Under the pieces are notes generated by a model. It had not been told where the DNA came from and ran no database searches. It was given only the letters and a program-made list of their open reading frames with translations. A stretch of DNA of 64,000 nucleotides. It comes from DUTS01 sp050951605 (GTDB lineage Bacteria; Bacillota; Peptococcia; DRI-13; DTU073). This document shows, in pieces, positions 1 through 7,696 of the stretch. Made by a program: the position numbers and the translations under genes. How positions within the stretch are numbered: the first letter of the stretch is position 1; the number at the start of each line of letters is the position of its first letter. Where the stretch lies: positions 496,001 through 560,000 of the forward strand of contig JBMNJJ010000002.1 in NCBI GenBank assembly GCA_050951605.1, given 5' to 3'.

Positions 1-1
1 G

Positions 2-622
2 GCTTTACTTGTGGGGAGTTTCCTCGATATTCCTCTTGCTAAAGGGAATATTCAAGCTTCTTTAAATATAGGAGGAGGCTTAGTTCCTGTAGGCTTAGCA
101 GGTTATCTTCTCTTTCAGGCCGGGACTACTAAGGAATGGGTAAGGGCAATTGTTGCTACAGTAGTGACGGCAGGTGTTATTTATGTTTTAGGAAGTGTGG
201 TTATGCAAGGTGACCCGAGAGATAGGATGATGCTGCTTGACCCGTTATATGTTTATCCGCTTGTTGGTGGTTTGACTGCGTACCTTCTGGGGCGTTCACG
301 ACGGGCTGCTTTCGTTGCTGCTACGTTAGGTGTTTTAAGCCAAGACTTTATTCATCTGTTTTGGTTACGTTCAACAGGAACACCCGGTACAGTGCATATA
401 GGTGGTGCCGGTGCTTTTGATTCGATAGTTATTGCCGGCTTAGTGGCTGTTTTATTGGCGGAAATATTAGGAGAGACGCGGGAGCGTTTACAAGGTGGAC
501 CGGCAACAAGAGGACGTGACCCGGAACTTCTACGGCATTTAAATAGTGACCTTAAAATAGAGGGAAAGGCAGGAGAGGAAGAGAAAAAGGAGGGTGAGGG
601 TGATGAAGAAGAATATTTTTAA
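2..622 (+). CDS. DUF1614 family membrane protein, 5' end cut by window edge
   Basis: The frame is open from base 2, and family members have a hydrophobic stretch before the GSFLDIPL motif seen here, so the true start lies outside the window rather than at the in-window GTG (11). Several hydrophobic segments (roughly residues 25-45, 50-65, 80-110 and 135-155) are followed by a charged Glu/Lys-rich cytoplasmic-looking tail. DUF1614 proteins have no known function. The 3' end overlaps the spoIIP start by about 20 bases, so the two are probably co-translated, and its company here is sporulation and ribosome-assembly genes. The family call rests on the overall pattern and the conserved N-terminal motif. 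Confidence 0.7.
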   Translation, partial: ALLVGSFLDIPLAKGNIQASLNIGGGLVPVGLAGYLLFQAGTTKEWVRAIVATVVTAGVIYVLGSVVMQGDPRDRMMLLDPLYVYPLVGGLTAYLLGRSRRAAFVAATLGVLSQDFIHLFWLRSTGTPGTVHIGGAGAFDSIVIAGLVAVLLAEILGETRERLQGGPATRGRDPELLRHLNSDLKIEGKAGEEEKKEGEGDEEEYF

Positions 623-1841
623 TCGATTTGTCTTTGTTTTAGGGATAGTTTTTCTTTTGGTAGGTGGTTTTCTCTTTTATTATGAAAAGAACCCCCAAGT
701 ATATAATGCTTTTGCCCAGTCGGGAATAAATTTAAGTTTTTTAGATAGTTTAGGAAGCTGGGAAAAAGAAATGGATTGTGGTACTTATTTTTCTCTAGTT
801 GATGAAACAGGTAAAGAATTAGACCAGATTAGTCGTTTTGTTTTTATCGGGGATGAATTTATTCTTGAAGATAATAATCGTTATCAGGTAATCAAAATTG
901 AGCAACAACAAAATAAGGCGATTGCTAAATTAGTAGGGAAAGAGGAATTAGTTTGGCGTGAAGAATGGACACAGGTGCCGGCGACGACAAGGGTAGCGGA
1001 AAACCAGGGGAAAGTCGGTGTCTATATGACTCATACCGATGAATCATATATTCCTACTGATGGAACGGAAAGTAAGCCCGGGCGAGGAGGGATATTACAA
1101 GTCGGCAATACTTTTGCCAATAATTTAAAGGATAAAGGTGTAGAAGCCCATATTAGTTTTAATAAACATGACCCACATGATGCTAATGCTTATCATCGTT
1201 CGCGAAAAACAGCGGCACAAATTTTAAAAACTAATCCCATAGCTTTGGTTGATGTGCATCGTGATGGAATCCCGGACCCTAATTTTTATAAAACCCAGGT
1301 TAAAGGATTACCCGGAACCAAGATTAGGCTTGTTGTGGGGAGGCAGAATCCACATATGGCATCCAATTTAGCTTTTGCTAAAAATATAAAAGCATATTTT
1401 GATAAAACTTCACCCGGTTTGGTTAAAGGTATTTTTTTGGGAAAAGGGAATTATAATCAAGATTTAGGACCTCGAGCTATTCTTATTGAGGTGGGGACAC
1501 ATACAAACAGTCGAACTGCGGCGGAACGTGGCGTCGCCCATTTCGCAGAAGGAATACCTCATATTATTGGAGCAACAGTTGGTCCGGGAGTAGCACCGGG
1601 GGTAAAAAGGAGCGTAGAAAGAACAGGGACAGGAAAAGCTATTTTATGGCTTTTTGCTCTGGCGATTATAGGTGGTGGGGCGTTCCTTTTCCTTAGTACA
1701 GGTAGTTTACAGGGTTCCTTAACTAAGCTTTCTGAGTTAGGGAAAGAATTCTCTAATTATTTAGGTCCGAAGAAAATTGAAGTAGAATCTGAGAAAAAGA
1801 GTGGAGAGTGTGAAGGAGAAAGACGGGAAGAGGAAAGTTGA
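603..1841 (+). CDS. spoIIP: Stage II sporulation protein P (peptidoglycan hydrolase)
   Basis: SpoIIP is the amidase/endopeptidase of the DMP complex (with SpoIID and SpoIIM) that degrades septal peptidoglycan during engulfment. An N-terminal membrane anchor covers about residues 5-26. The family signature YMTHTDESY lies near residues 140-150, followed by conserved His/Glu motifs (VDVHRDGIP, LIEVGTHTNS). A second hydrophobic stretch near residues 345-368 is followed by a charged tail, so this copy may be anchored at both ends. I chose ATG 603 because AGGAGG at 588-593 sits nine bases before it. An in-frame GTG at 594 is too close to that site. The stop overlaps the next gene by four bases. Confidence 0.93.
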   Translation: MKKNIFNRFVFVLGIVFLLVGGFLFYYEKNPQVYNAFAQSGINLSFLDSLGSWEKEMDCGTYFSLVDETGKELDQISRFVFIGDEFILEDNNRYQVIKIEQQQNKAIAKLVGKEELVWREEWTQVPATTRVAENQGKVGVYMTHTDESYIPTDGTESKPGRGGILQVGNTFANNLKDKGVEAHISFNKHDPHDANAYHRSRKTAAQILKTNPIALVDVHRDGIPDPNFYKTQVKGLPGTKIRLVVGRQNPHMASNLAFAKNIKAYFDKTSPGLVKGIFLGKGNYNQDLGPRAILIEVGTHTNSRTAAERGVAHFAEGIPHIIGATVGPGVAPGVKRSVERTGTGKAILWLFALAIIGGGAFLFLSTGSLQGSLTKLSELGKEFSNYLGPKKIEVESEKKSGECEGERREEES

Positions 1842-2308
1842 AAATTATTTATAATTGTTTTGGAGGAGCTCATTCTTCCGTAACGGCAGCAGCTATTCAT
1901 TTAGGGTTACTTACGGATATAAGTAAGGTTAGTGCAGAAGAATTACTTAATCTTCCCTATTTTGATGCTCAAGAAGGGAAGGACCATGGTCGAATTCGTT
2001 TTATGGGTTTTGATAGTTGGGGTAATGAAGTTTATATTACCGGTAAAAAAAACTTAGGGATGTTTTACGAAAGAATTATGCAACATTTACTTGTGTTAAG
2101 TGGAGAAAAACCGGAAAACTATATTTTTATTAATACAATGCCTTATGTGAATTTGTGGATGGTTATCGGAGGTTATTTATCAAGACGTTTAAGGCTGAAA
2201 TGTTTAGGTAGACCAATTGTTATTTTGGGGACAAGAAAGTCATATGGAAAATTTGTTCGTCTTGTGAAGTCAGTTAAAGATAAATATTTTAGTTCAGATA
2301 AATTTTGA
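1838..2308 (+). CDS. DUF3189 family protein, first tandem copy
   Basis: A 156-residue protein of the DUF3189 family, conserved in spore-forming Clostridia and without assigned function. It opens with a beta-strand and the family motif NCFGGAHSS, then an Ala-rich helix, which resembles a nucleotide- or phosphate-binding loop, but this is only an impression. The start is TTG overlapping the spoIIP stop by four bases, with GAGGAAAG just upstream. A diverged paralogue follows nine bases later. Transcription with spoIIP suggests a sporulation-related role, which is inference. Confidence 0.75.
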   Translation: MKIIYNCFGGAHSSVTAAAIHLGLLTDISKVSAEELLNLPYFDAQEGKDHGRIRFMGFDSWGNEVYITGKKNLGMFYERIMQHLLVLSGEKPENYIFINTMPYVNLWMVIGGYLSRRLRLKCLGRPIVILGTRKSYGKFVRLVKSVKDKYFSSDKF

Positions 2309-2317
2309 GAGGTTATT

Positions 2318-2725
2318 GTGAAAATTGTTTTTGTAGATCAAATGGGATGTTTTGCTTCTGTAGTTGCTGCAGCGGTTTGTAGAGGTGTTTTGTCTGAAAA
2401 AGCCAACTATCGTGATATTCTTAATTTGCCTTATTTTGCTGATGTAAAAAACTATCAACCGGGACAGCTTTACTATATGGGTAAAGACCAAATGGGAAAT
2501 AGATTTTATACTTTAGGTGTGGGGCGTTATGGGAAGCTGTTTACTACAGTTATGTGGCCGGAGATGTTAAAAATAAGTCAAGTAAAAGAAAAAATAATTT
2601 TATATGATGTAAGTTCTTTTAATTCTGTTCTCCTTAATTTTCTGGAAGTTTTGAGTAAAGGAAAATTAAGAAAAATATCCAAATATGTTTGGGCATATTG
2701 GTTCACAAGGGTTAAAGGTAGTTAA
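2318..2725 (+). CDS. DUF3189 family protein, second diverged tandem copy
   Basis: A 135-residue paralogue of the gene just upstream: same N-terminal strand-loop-helix layout and the shared LNLPYF segment in the first third. The GGAHSS stretch of the first copy is replaced by GCFASV, so the presumed active or binding loop has changed. It starts at GTG with GAGAGG eight bases upstream. Function is unknown. The pair looks like an old duplication, possibly forming a heterodimer. Confidence 0.7.
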   Translation: MKIVFVDQMGCFASVVAAAVCRGVLSEKANYRDILNLPYFADVKNYQPGQLYYMGKDQMGNRFYTLGVGRYGKLFTTVMWPEMLKISQVKEKIILYDVSSFNSVLLNFLEVLSKGKLRKISKYVWAYWFTRVKGS

Positions 2726-2803
2726 AAACAGGAATTTTGTTGACGAAAAACCGTAGATATTGGATAATTAATGCAGTGAATTTAGAAATGGCGGTGGAGG
2801 GGG

Positions 2804-4123
2804 ATGTGGGGAGCGGAAATTGTAGCTGTGGAAGCCGGGTCCTTGGCTGAAGGGTTGGGGCTAAAAGCCGGTGATCGTATTTTAAAAATTAATCATAAAG
2901 CTTTTACTGATTTAATTGAGTTTCAATGGGCTTGGGCTACGGAGAAAGTATTTTTAGAAATTAAGAAAAGTAATGGTCAAAGAGAGTTATATGAAATAGA
3001 AAAAGATTATGATGAGCCTTTGGGGGTAGAGTTTAAAGAGGCTATATTTAATGGGACTAGACGATGTCAGAATCAATGTATGTTTTGTTTTGTTGACCAG
3101 ATGCCACGTCAAATGAGGCCAAGTCTATATCTTAAAGATGATGACTATCGTTTATCATTTTTACAAGGAAATTATATAACTTTGACGAATTTAAAAGAAG
3201 AGGACTTAGTAAGGATTAAACGAGAACATCTTTCCCCGTTGTATATTTCTGTTCATACTACTAATCCTCAGCTTAGAAAGAAGATGATGAATAATTCTCG
3301 TGCAAGTGAACTTTTAGAAATAATGACGAGCTTGTCTCAAGCAGGAATTGAATTTCATACTCAAGTTGTGGCTTGCCCCGGTGTTAATGATGGGGAAGTT
3401 TTAGAAAAGACTTATCAGGATTTGAGTAGGCTGGAGAGTGTTGTTTCTCTAGCTGTTGTACCTGTTGGTCTTACTGCTTATCGTCATAATTTACCCAAAC
3501 TTAGATTATATGAAAAAGAAGAGGCCTATCATTTAGTAAAATGGGTAGAAAAAAAACAAAGGTTAGAACTAAAGAAAAGGGGAAGTCGTTTTATCTGGGC
3601 TTCTGACGAATTTTATTTATTAGCAGATTTACCTTTACCAACAGCGGAAAGTTATGAAGATTTTTCGCAATTAGAAAATGGTGTGGGCATGGTACGTCTT
3701 TTTTGGGAAAAGTGGCAGCATTTAAAACTTCCTGCAACAATAGAGCCGGCTCAAGAAATAATTTTTGCAACAGGACTATTAGGGGAAAAGGTTTTAAAAC
3801 CGGTAAAGGATAGATTAAATACGATTCGCGGGTTAAAAATTGCCATAAAAGCAATTCCTAATAGCTTTTTTGGTGCTACAGTAACTGTGGCCGGACTTTT
3901 GACGGGGTCGTGTTTGTTGGCAGGTTTAAAAGGGATTAAAAAAGGAAGTGTGGTATTTGTTCCGGCAACTATGATGCAGTCGGGAGACGGTAAGTTTTTA
4001 GATGATTGGACACCTAGTGAGATTGCGGAAATTTTAGATATTCAGGTAATTACTGTTCCGTTGGAGCCTATAAAAATATTAGCTAAGATTATGGAACAGA
4101 AGGGAGGGTTAAAAAATGACTAA
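2804..4123 (+). CDS. DUF512 protein with PDZ-like N-terminus and radical-SAM-like Cys cluster (TIGR03279 type)
   Basis: A PDZ-like domain (residues 1-60, with GLKAGDRILKIN) precedes a radical-SAM-like core whose cluster motif is CQNQCMFCF near residues 91-99, followed by the family stretch DDDYRLSFLQGNY. A C-terminal DUF512 domain fills the rest. The family is widespread in Clostridia and is usually next to der, as here. The reaction is unknown. GGAGG lies only three bases before the GGG preceding ATG 2804, so the exact start is a little uncertain. The 3' end overlaps der by eight bases, implying translational coupling. Confidence 0.85.
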   Translation: MWGAEIVAVEAGSLAEGLGLKAGDRILKINHKAFTDLIEFQWAWATEKVFLEIKKSNGQRELYEIEKDYDEPLGVEFKEAIFNGTRRCQNQCMFCFVDQMPRQMRPSLYLKDDDYRLSFLQGNYITLTNLKEEDLVRIKREHLSPLYISVHTTNPQLRKKMMNNSRASELLEIMTSLSQAGIEFHTQVVACPGVNDGEVLEKTYQDLSRLESVVSLAVVPVGLTAYRHNLPKLRLYEKEEAYHLVKWVEKKQRLELKKRGSRFIWASDEFYLLADLPLPTAESYEDFSQLENGVGMVRLFWEKWQHLKLPATIEPAQEIIFATGLLGEKVLKPVKDRLNTIRGLKIAIKAIPNSFFGATVTVAGLLTGSCLLAGLKGIKKGSVVFVPATMMQSGDGKFLDDWTPSEIAEILDIQVITVPLEPIKILAKIMEQKGGLKND

Positions 4124-5435
4124 ACCTATTGTTGCTATTTTGGGTAGACCTAATGTTGGTAAGTCAACATTATTTAATAGGTTAACAGGTGGTCGGGTGG
4201 CTATTGTGGAAGATACCCCGGGTGTTACTCGCGATAGGTTGTATCGAGATACAGAATGGGGGGGAAGAACTTTTACACTTGTCGATACAGGCGGTTTGGA
4301 TTTTACCGGCAAAGAAGAATCCTTAAGTGGTCAGATTAGACAACAGGCCCAAATTGCTTTAGAAGAAGCCGATGTATTGTTATTTGTTGTTGATGGTAGA
4401 TCCGGTCTTACTTTTGAGGATGAAGTTATTGCTAATTTGTTAAGAAAAAGTCAAAAATCTGTTATACTAGCAGTAAACAAAGTGGAACAATTCAAAAATA
4501 ATCTAGATTTTTATGAATTTTATAAACTGGGGCTAGGAGAACCTATTCCTATTTCAGCATCTCATGGACTGAATACGGGTGATTTATTAGATTTACTTGT
4601 CAGTCAATTTAAAGATATACCGGAGGAGGAAGAAAAGCCTGATGTTATCAAAATTGCCGTAGTGGGAAGACCTAATGTTGGGAAATCTTCCTTAGTTAAT
4701 GTGATTTTAGGTGAAGAAAGAGTAATTGTCAGTAACCTTCCTGGTACAACTCGCGATGCCATAGATTCTCCTTTTCAAAAAGAAGGGCAGGATTATCTTT
4801 TAATAGATACGGCAGGGATGAGACGTAAAGGTAAAATTGAGGAAAAAACGGAAAGGTTTAGTGTGATTAGAGCCTTGCGAGCAATAGACCGTAGTGATGT
4901 TGTTTTAATCGTTTTGGATGCTCTTGAGGGTGTTACTGAACAGGATAAGCGTATTGCCGGTTATGTACATGAAGCCGGAAAAGGTGCTATAATTATTATT
5001 AATAAGTGGGATTTAGTAGAAAAAGATGATAAAATTACGTTAAGGTTTACGGAGGAAATTCGTACTCAGTTAGCTTTTATGCCGTATGCTCCACTATTGT
5101 TTGTTTCTGCTCTTACTAAACAGAGAGTTATGAAAATATTAGAACTAGTTAATTTTGTAGCTGAACAACAATGTAACCGTGTCAGAACAAGCGTTTTAAA
5201 TGAAGTAATTAGTGAAGCAGTATTACTTACACCACCACCATCATATAAAGGGAAAAGATTAAAAATTTTTTACAGTACACAGGCTGGGGTAAAACCACCG
5301 CATTTTATCTTGTTTGTTAATGAGCCAACTTTATTGCATTTCTCATATTTACGTTATCTAGAAAATAAGTTGAGAGAAAATTTTGGTTTTGAGGGTGTTG
5401 CTATTCGTATTACAGTGAGAAAAAGAGAGGAGTAG
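4116..5435 (+). CDS. der: Ribosome assembly GTPase Der (EngA)
   Basis: Der is an essential GTPase with two tandem G domains that helps mature the 50S subunit. The first P-loop is GRPNVGKSTL near residues 10-19 and the second GRPNVGKSSL near 185-194. Both domains have DTPG/DTAG switch II motifs and NKxx/NKWD guanine-specificity motifs. The C-terminal KH-like domain ends with the usual basic tail. At 439 residues it has the family length. The start lies inside the end of the DUF512 gene. Confidence 0.97.
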   Translation: MTKPIVAILGRPNVGKSTLFNRLTGGRVAIVEDTPGVTRDRLYRDTEWGGRTFTLVDTGGLDFTGKEESLSGQIRQQAQIALEEADVLLFVVDGRSGLTFEDEVIANLLRKSQKSVILAVNKVEQFKNNLDFYEFYKLGLGEPIPISASHGLNTGDLLDLLVSQFKDIPEEEEKPDVIKIAVVGRPNVGKSSLVNVILGEERVIVSNLPGTTRDAIDSPFQKEGQDYLLIDTAGMRRKGKIEEKTERFSVIRALRAIDRSDVVLIVLDALEGVTEQDKRIAGYVHEAGKGAIIIINKWDLVEKDDKITLRFTEEIRTQLAFMPYAPLLFVSALTKQRVMKILELVNFVAEQQCNRVRTSVLNEVISEAVLLTPPPSYKGKRLKIFYSTQAGVKPPHFILFVNEPTLLHFSYLRYLENKLRENFGFEGVAIRITVRKREE

Positions 5436-5446
5436 AGAGGTTGGTT

Positions 5447-6079
5447 TTGGGGAAAGTCTGTTTAATTTTTATTTTATCTTATTTGTTAGGTTCGGTATCT
5501 TTTGGGATAATTATAACAAAGATCAAAAAGGGTATTGATATTAGAAATTTTGGTAGTGGTAACACAGGCTTTACTAATGTGTTAAGAGTTGTAGGAAAAG
5601 GACCTGCAGCTATTGTTTTGCTAGGTGATGCTTTAAAGGGAAGTTTGGGCGTGGCACTAGGTTATTATTTGGGAGGTGCAAGTTACAGTTATGCAGTTCT
5701 TGGAGGGTTAGTTACAATGGTAGGGCATACATATCCTGTTTATTTTCGATTTAAAGGTGGAAAGGGGGTAGCCACTGGTTTAGGAGTTATTATAGCTCTG
5801 GCTCCTGATGTCACGTTAATTGCTCTTATTATTTTTATTATTACAGTGTATTTTAGTCATTATGTTTCTTTAGGTTCTATTTTAGCGGCTTTAAGTGTTC
5901 CTTTCTTATTATATTTTTTAGAAAAGCCTTTTCCCGTTTTTTTATTTGGAGTTTTAGGAGCTACTTTTGTAATTTATAATCATAAGACAAATATTGTCAG
6001 GCTTTATCATGGACAAGAAAATAAAATAGGAAAAAAACGGGAAGGGGAAAATATGGATAAAAGGGGAGAAAATCAATGA
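5447..6079 (+). CDS. plsY: Acyl-phosphate:glycerol-3-phosphate acyltransferase PlsY
   Basis: PlsY transfers an acyl group from acyl-phosphate to glycerol-3-phosphate, the first step of phospholipid synthesis, in the membrane. The three signature loops are present: GSGNTGFTN near residue 35, the GHTYPVYFRFKGGKGVATG loop near 95-113, and the late YNHKTNI motif. The protein has about five membrane segments. TTG 5447 is preferred because AGAGAGG ends seven bases upstream. An alternative TTG at 5441 touches that site. The tail after the last conserved motif is unusually long and charged. The gene overlaps gpsA by four bases, so the two enzymes acting on glycerol-3-phosphate are coupled. Confidence 0.94.
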   Translation: MGKVCLIFILSYLLGSVSFGIIITKIKKGIDIRNFGSGNTGFTNVLRVVGKGPAAIVLLGDALKGSLGVALGYYLGGASYSYAVLGGLVTMVGHTYPVYFRFKGGKGVATGLGVIIALAPDVTLIALIIFIITVYFSHYVSLGSILAALSVPFLLYFLEKPFPVFLFGVLGATFVIYNHKTNIVRLYHGQENKIGKKREGENMDKRGENQ

Positions 6080-7434
6080 AGAAGATTGCAGTATTAGGTG
6101 CGGGTAGTTGGGGGACTGCTTTATCCTTAGTCTTAGTTAGAAAAGGGTATCAGGTTCATCTTTGGGGAAGAAATCAAGAAAAGGTTGTTCAAATAAATTT
6201 ACTTAAAGAAAACTTACCCTATTTACCTGGGGTTTTATTACCTGAAAATTTGCAAGTAACAGCGAATTTAGAAGAAGCTCTTGCTGATAAAAAATATATT
6301 GTCTTAGCGGTGCCTTCAAGAAGGATTAGGGGATTATGTAAAAGTATTATAGATAAAATTAGTAAAGATAAAATCATAATTAATGCAGCTAAAGGAATTG
6401 AGCTGGAGACATTAAAAAGGATGAGTGATGTTATTGAGGAAGAATTAGCTCCAGTAGGTCCTGCCGTTGCTATTATTTCAGGACCGAGTCATGCTGAAGA
6501 GGTAGGTAGGGGAATCCCCACGGCACTTGTTATTGGTTCAAAAAATAGTAAAGTAGCAAAAGAAGTGCAAGACCTTTTTATGTCCCCTAATTTTAGAGTG
6601 TATACTAATTCTGATTTAATTGGGATGGAATATGGGGCAGCTTTAAAAAATGTTATTGCTTTGGGTGTGGGTATCGCTACCGGGGTTGGTCTTGGTGATA
6701 ATGCTAAAGCAGCTTTAATTACCAGAGGTTTAACGGAAATAGCTCGTTTGGGTGTTGCTGCCGGAGCTAACCCTCTAACTTTTGCAGGACTTACCGGTAT
6801 TGGTGACTTAGTTGTAACGTGTGCTAGTGAGTATAGCAGGAATAGGCGAGCAGGGATACAAATTGGGAAAGGGATTCCTTTAAAACATGTTTTGCAGCAA
6901 ATTAATATGGCTGTAGAGGGTGTACCTGCTACACAAGCTGCATGTCAGCTCGCCGGGAAATATAAGGTTCCTATGCCTATTTGTGAAGAAATATATGCTG
7001 TACTTTTTAGAAATAAAGATGTGCATGAGGCTAGTAATGCTTTAATGATGCGTGATAGAAAAGATGAAGTAGAGGGAATTATGTCTCAAAGGCAGGTTGA
7101 AGATAGTAATAAGGATACTACTAAAAAGAGTAGTGCTAAGAGCGGCAAAAGCAGTAAGAGTAGCACGAGCAGTACAAAGGATAATAAAAAGAGTAGTGCT
7201 AAGAGCAGTAAGAGCGCTACTAAAAAGAGTAGTGCTAAGAGTGATAAAGGCAGTAAGAGTAGCACGAGCAGTACAAAGGATAATAAAAAGAGTAGTGCTA
7301 AGAGCAGTAAGAGCGCTACTAAAAAAAGTAGTGCTAAGAGTGATAAAAGCAGTAAGAGTAGCACGAGCAGTATAAAGGATACTACTAAAAAGAGTAGTGC
7401 TAAGAGTAGTAGCAAAAGCAAGAAAACTAAATAA
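6076..7434 (+). CDS. gpsA: Glycerol-3-phosphate dehydrogenase [NAD(P)+] with an extra Lys/Ser/Thr repeat tail
   Basis: GpsA makes sn-glycerol-3-phosphate from dihydroxyacetone phosphate for PlsY. The Rossmann motif GAGSWGTA (residues 7-14), the GPSHAEEV segment and the catalytic-region lysine in GAALKNVIA are intact, and the catalytic core ends near residue 333. About 115 further residues have no place in the family: a low-complexity tail of Lys, Ser, Ala and Thr built from repeated blocks of about 33 residues. It resembles the basic tails of AlgP or histone-H1-like proteins. A role in nucleic acid or surface binding is only a guess. A strong terminator follows. Confidence 0.95.
   Translation: MKKIAVLGAGSWGTALSLVLVRKGYQVHLWGRNQEKVVQINLLKENLPYLPGVLLPENLQVTANLEEALADKKYIVLAVPSRRIRGLCKSIIDKISKDKIIINAAKGIELETLKRMSDVIEEELAPVGPAVAIISGPSHAEEVGRGIPTALVIGSKNSKVAKEVQDLFMSPNFRVYTNSDLIGMEYGAALKNVIALGVGIATGVGLGDNAKAALITRGLTEIARLGVAAGANPLTFAGLTGIGDLVVTCASEYSRNRRAGIQIGKGIPLKHVLQQINMAVEGVPATQAACQLAGKYKVPMPICEEIYAVLFRNKDVHEASNALMMRDRKDEVEGIMSQRQVEDSNKDTTKKSSAKSGKSSKSSTSSTKDNKKSSAKSSKSATKKSSAKSDKGSKSSTSSTKDNKKSSAKSSKSATKKSSAKSDKSSKSSTSSIKDTTKKSSAKSSSKSKKTK
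7111..7434 (+). repeat. Tandem repeat of 99 bp units inside the 3' end of gpsA
   Basis: The units begin at 7111 (66 bases, internally shortened), 7177 (99 bases), 7276 (99 bases) and 7375 (60 bases, truncated by the stop). The two full units are nearly identical at DNA level, which points to recent duplication. Each unit itself contains a repeated AAGAGTAGTGCTAAGAG block, so there is a smaller nested period. Unit length is a multiple of three, so copy-number changes keep the frame. Confidence 0.95.
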
Positions 7435-7464
7435 AAATAGGCGATTAGTAATATTCAGAGTTGC

Positions 7465-7510
7465 AAAATGCTTAATTTGTGTTTTTAACATAAATTAAGC
7501 ATTTTTTTTC
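7465..7510 (+). terminator. Rho-independent terminator after gpsA
   Basis: A 14 bp inverted repeat (7465-7478 with 7492-7505) runs into eight T residues. It separates the plsY-gpsA run from spoIVA. Confidence 0.9.
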
Positions 7511-7536
7511 TTCTTAGTAATAAATAATTATAAAGG

Positions 7537-7554
7537 ACAATATATATGTATTGT
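7537..7554. other. Short inverted repeat in the spoIVA leader
   Basis: ACAATA (7537-7542) is mirrored by TATTGT (7549-7554) with a six-base centre, about 140 bases before the spoIVA start. CATAAATT at 7556 resembles the -10 of sigma-E promoters, but I could not find a properly spaced -35. It could be an operator or chance in AT-rich DNA. Confidence 0.25.
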
Positions 7555-7696
7555 TCATAAATTTTGAAGTTTGTACAGACTCGATAAGAGTTTCTATTAA
7601 GTTTTGTTTTGTTAAATGTTGCTAAGGGGGGATGACTAAGATTGATATTTAGGGCAAAATTTTAAATAGAAGAAGTAATTTTAAGGAGGGGATAGT

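Noticed and set aside
7111..7434. A CRISPR array
   Set aside because: The repeat units are adjacent with no spacers, in frame and inside a coding gene.
7042..7491. Long reverse-strand and second-frame ORFs over the gpsA tail
   Set aside because: They are made only by the repetitive AAG/AGT codons. Their products are monotonous Leu/Ala/Thr or Arg/Val strings without ribosome sites.
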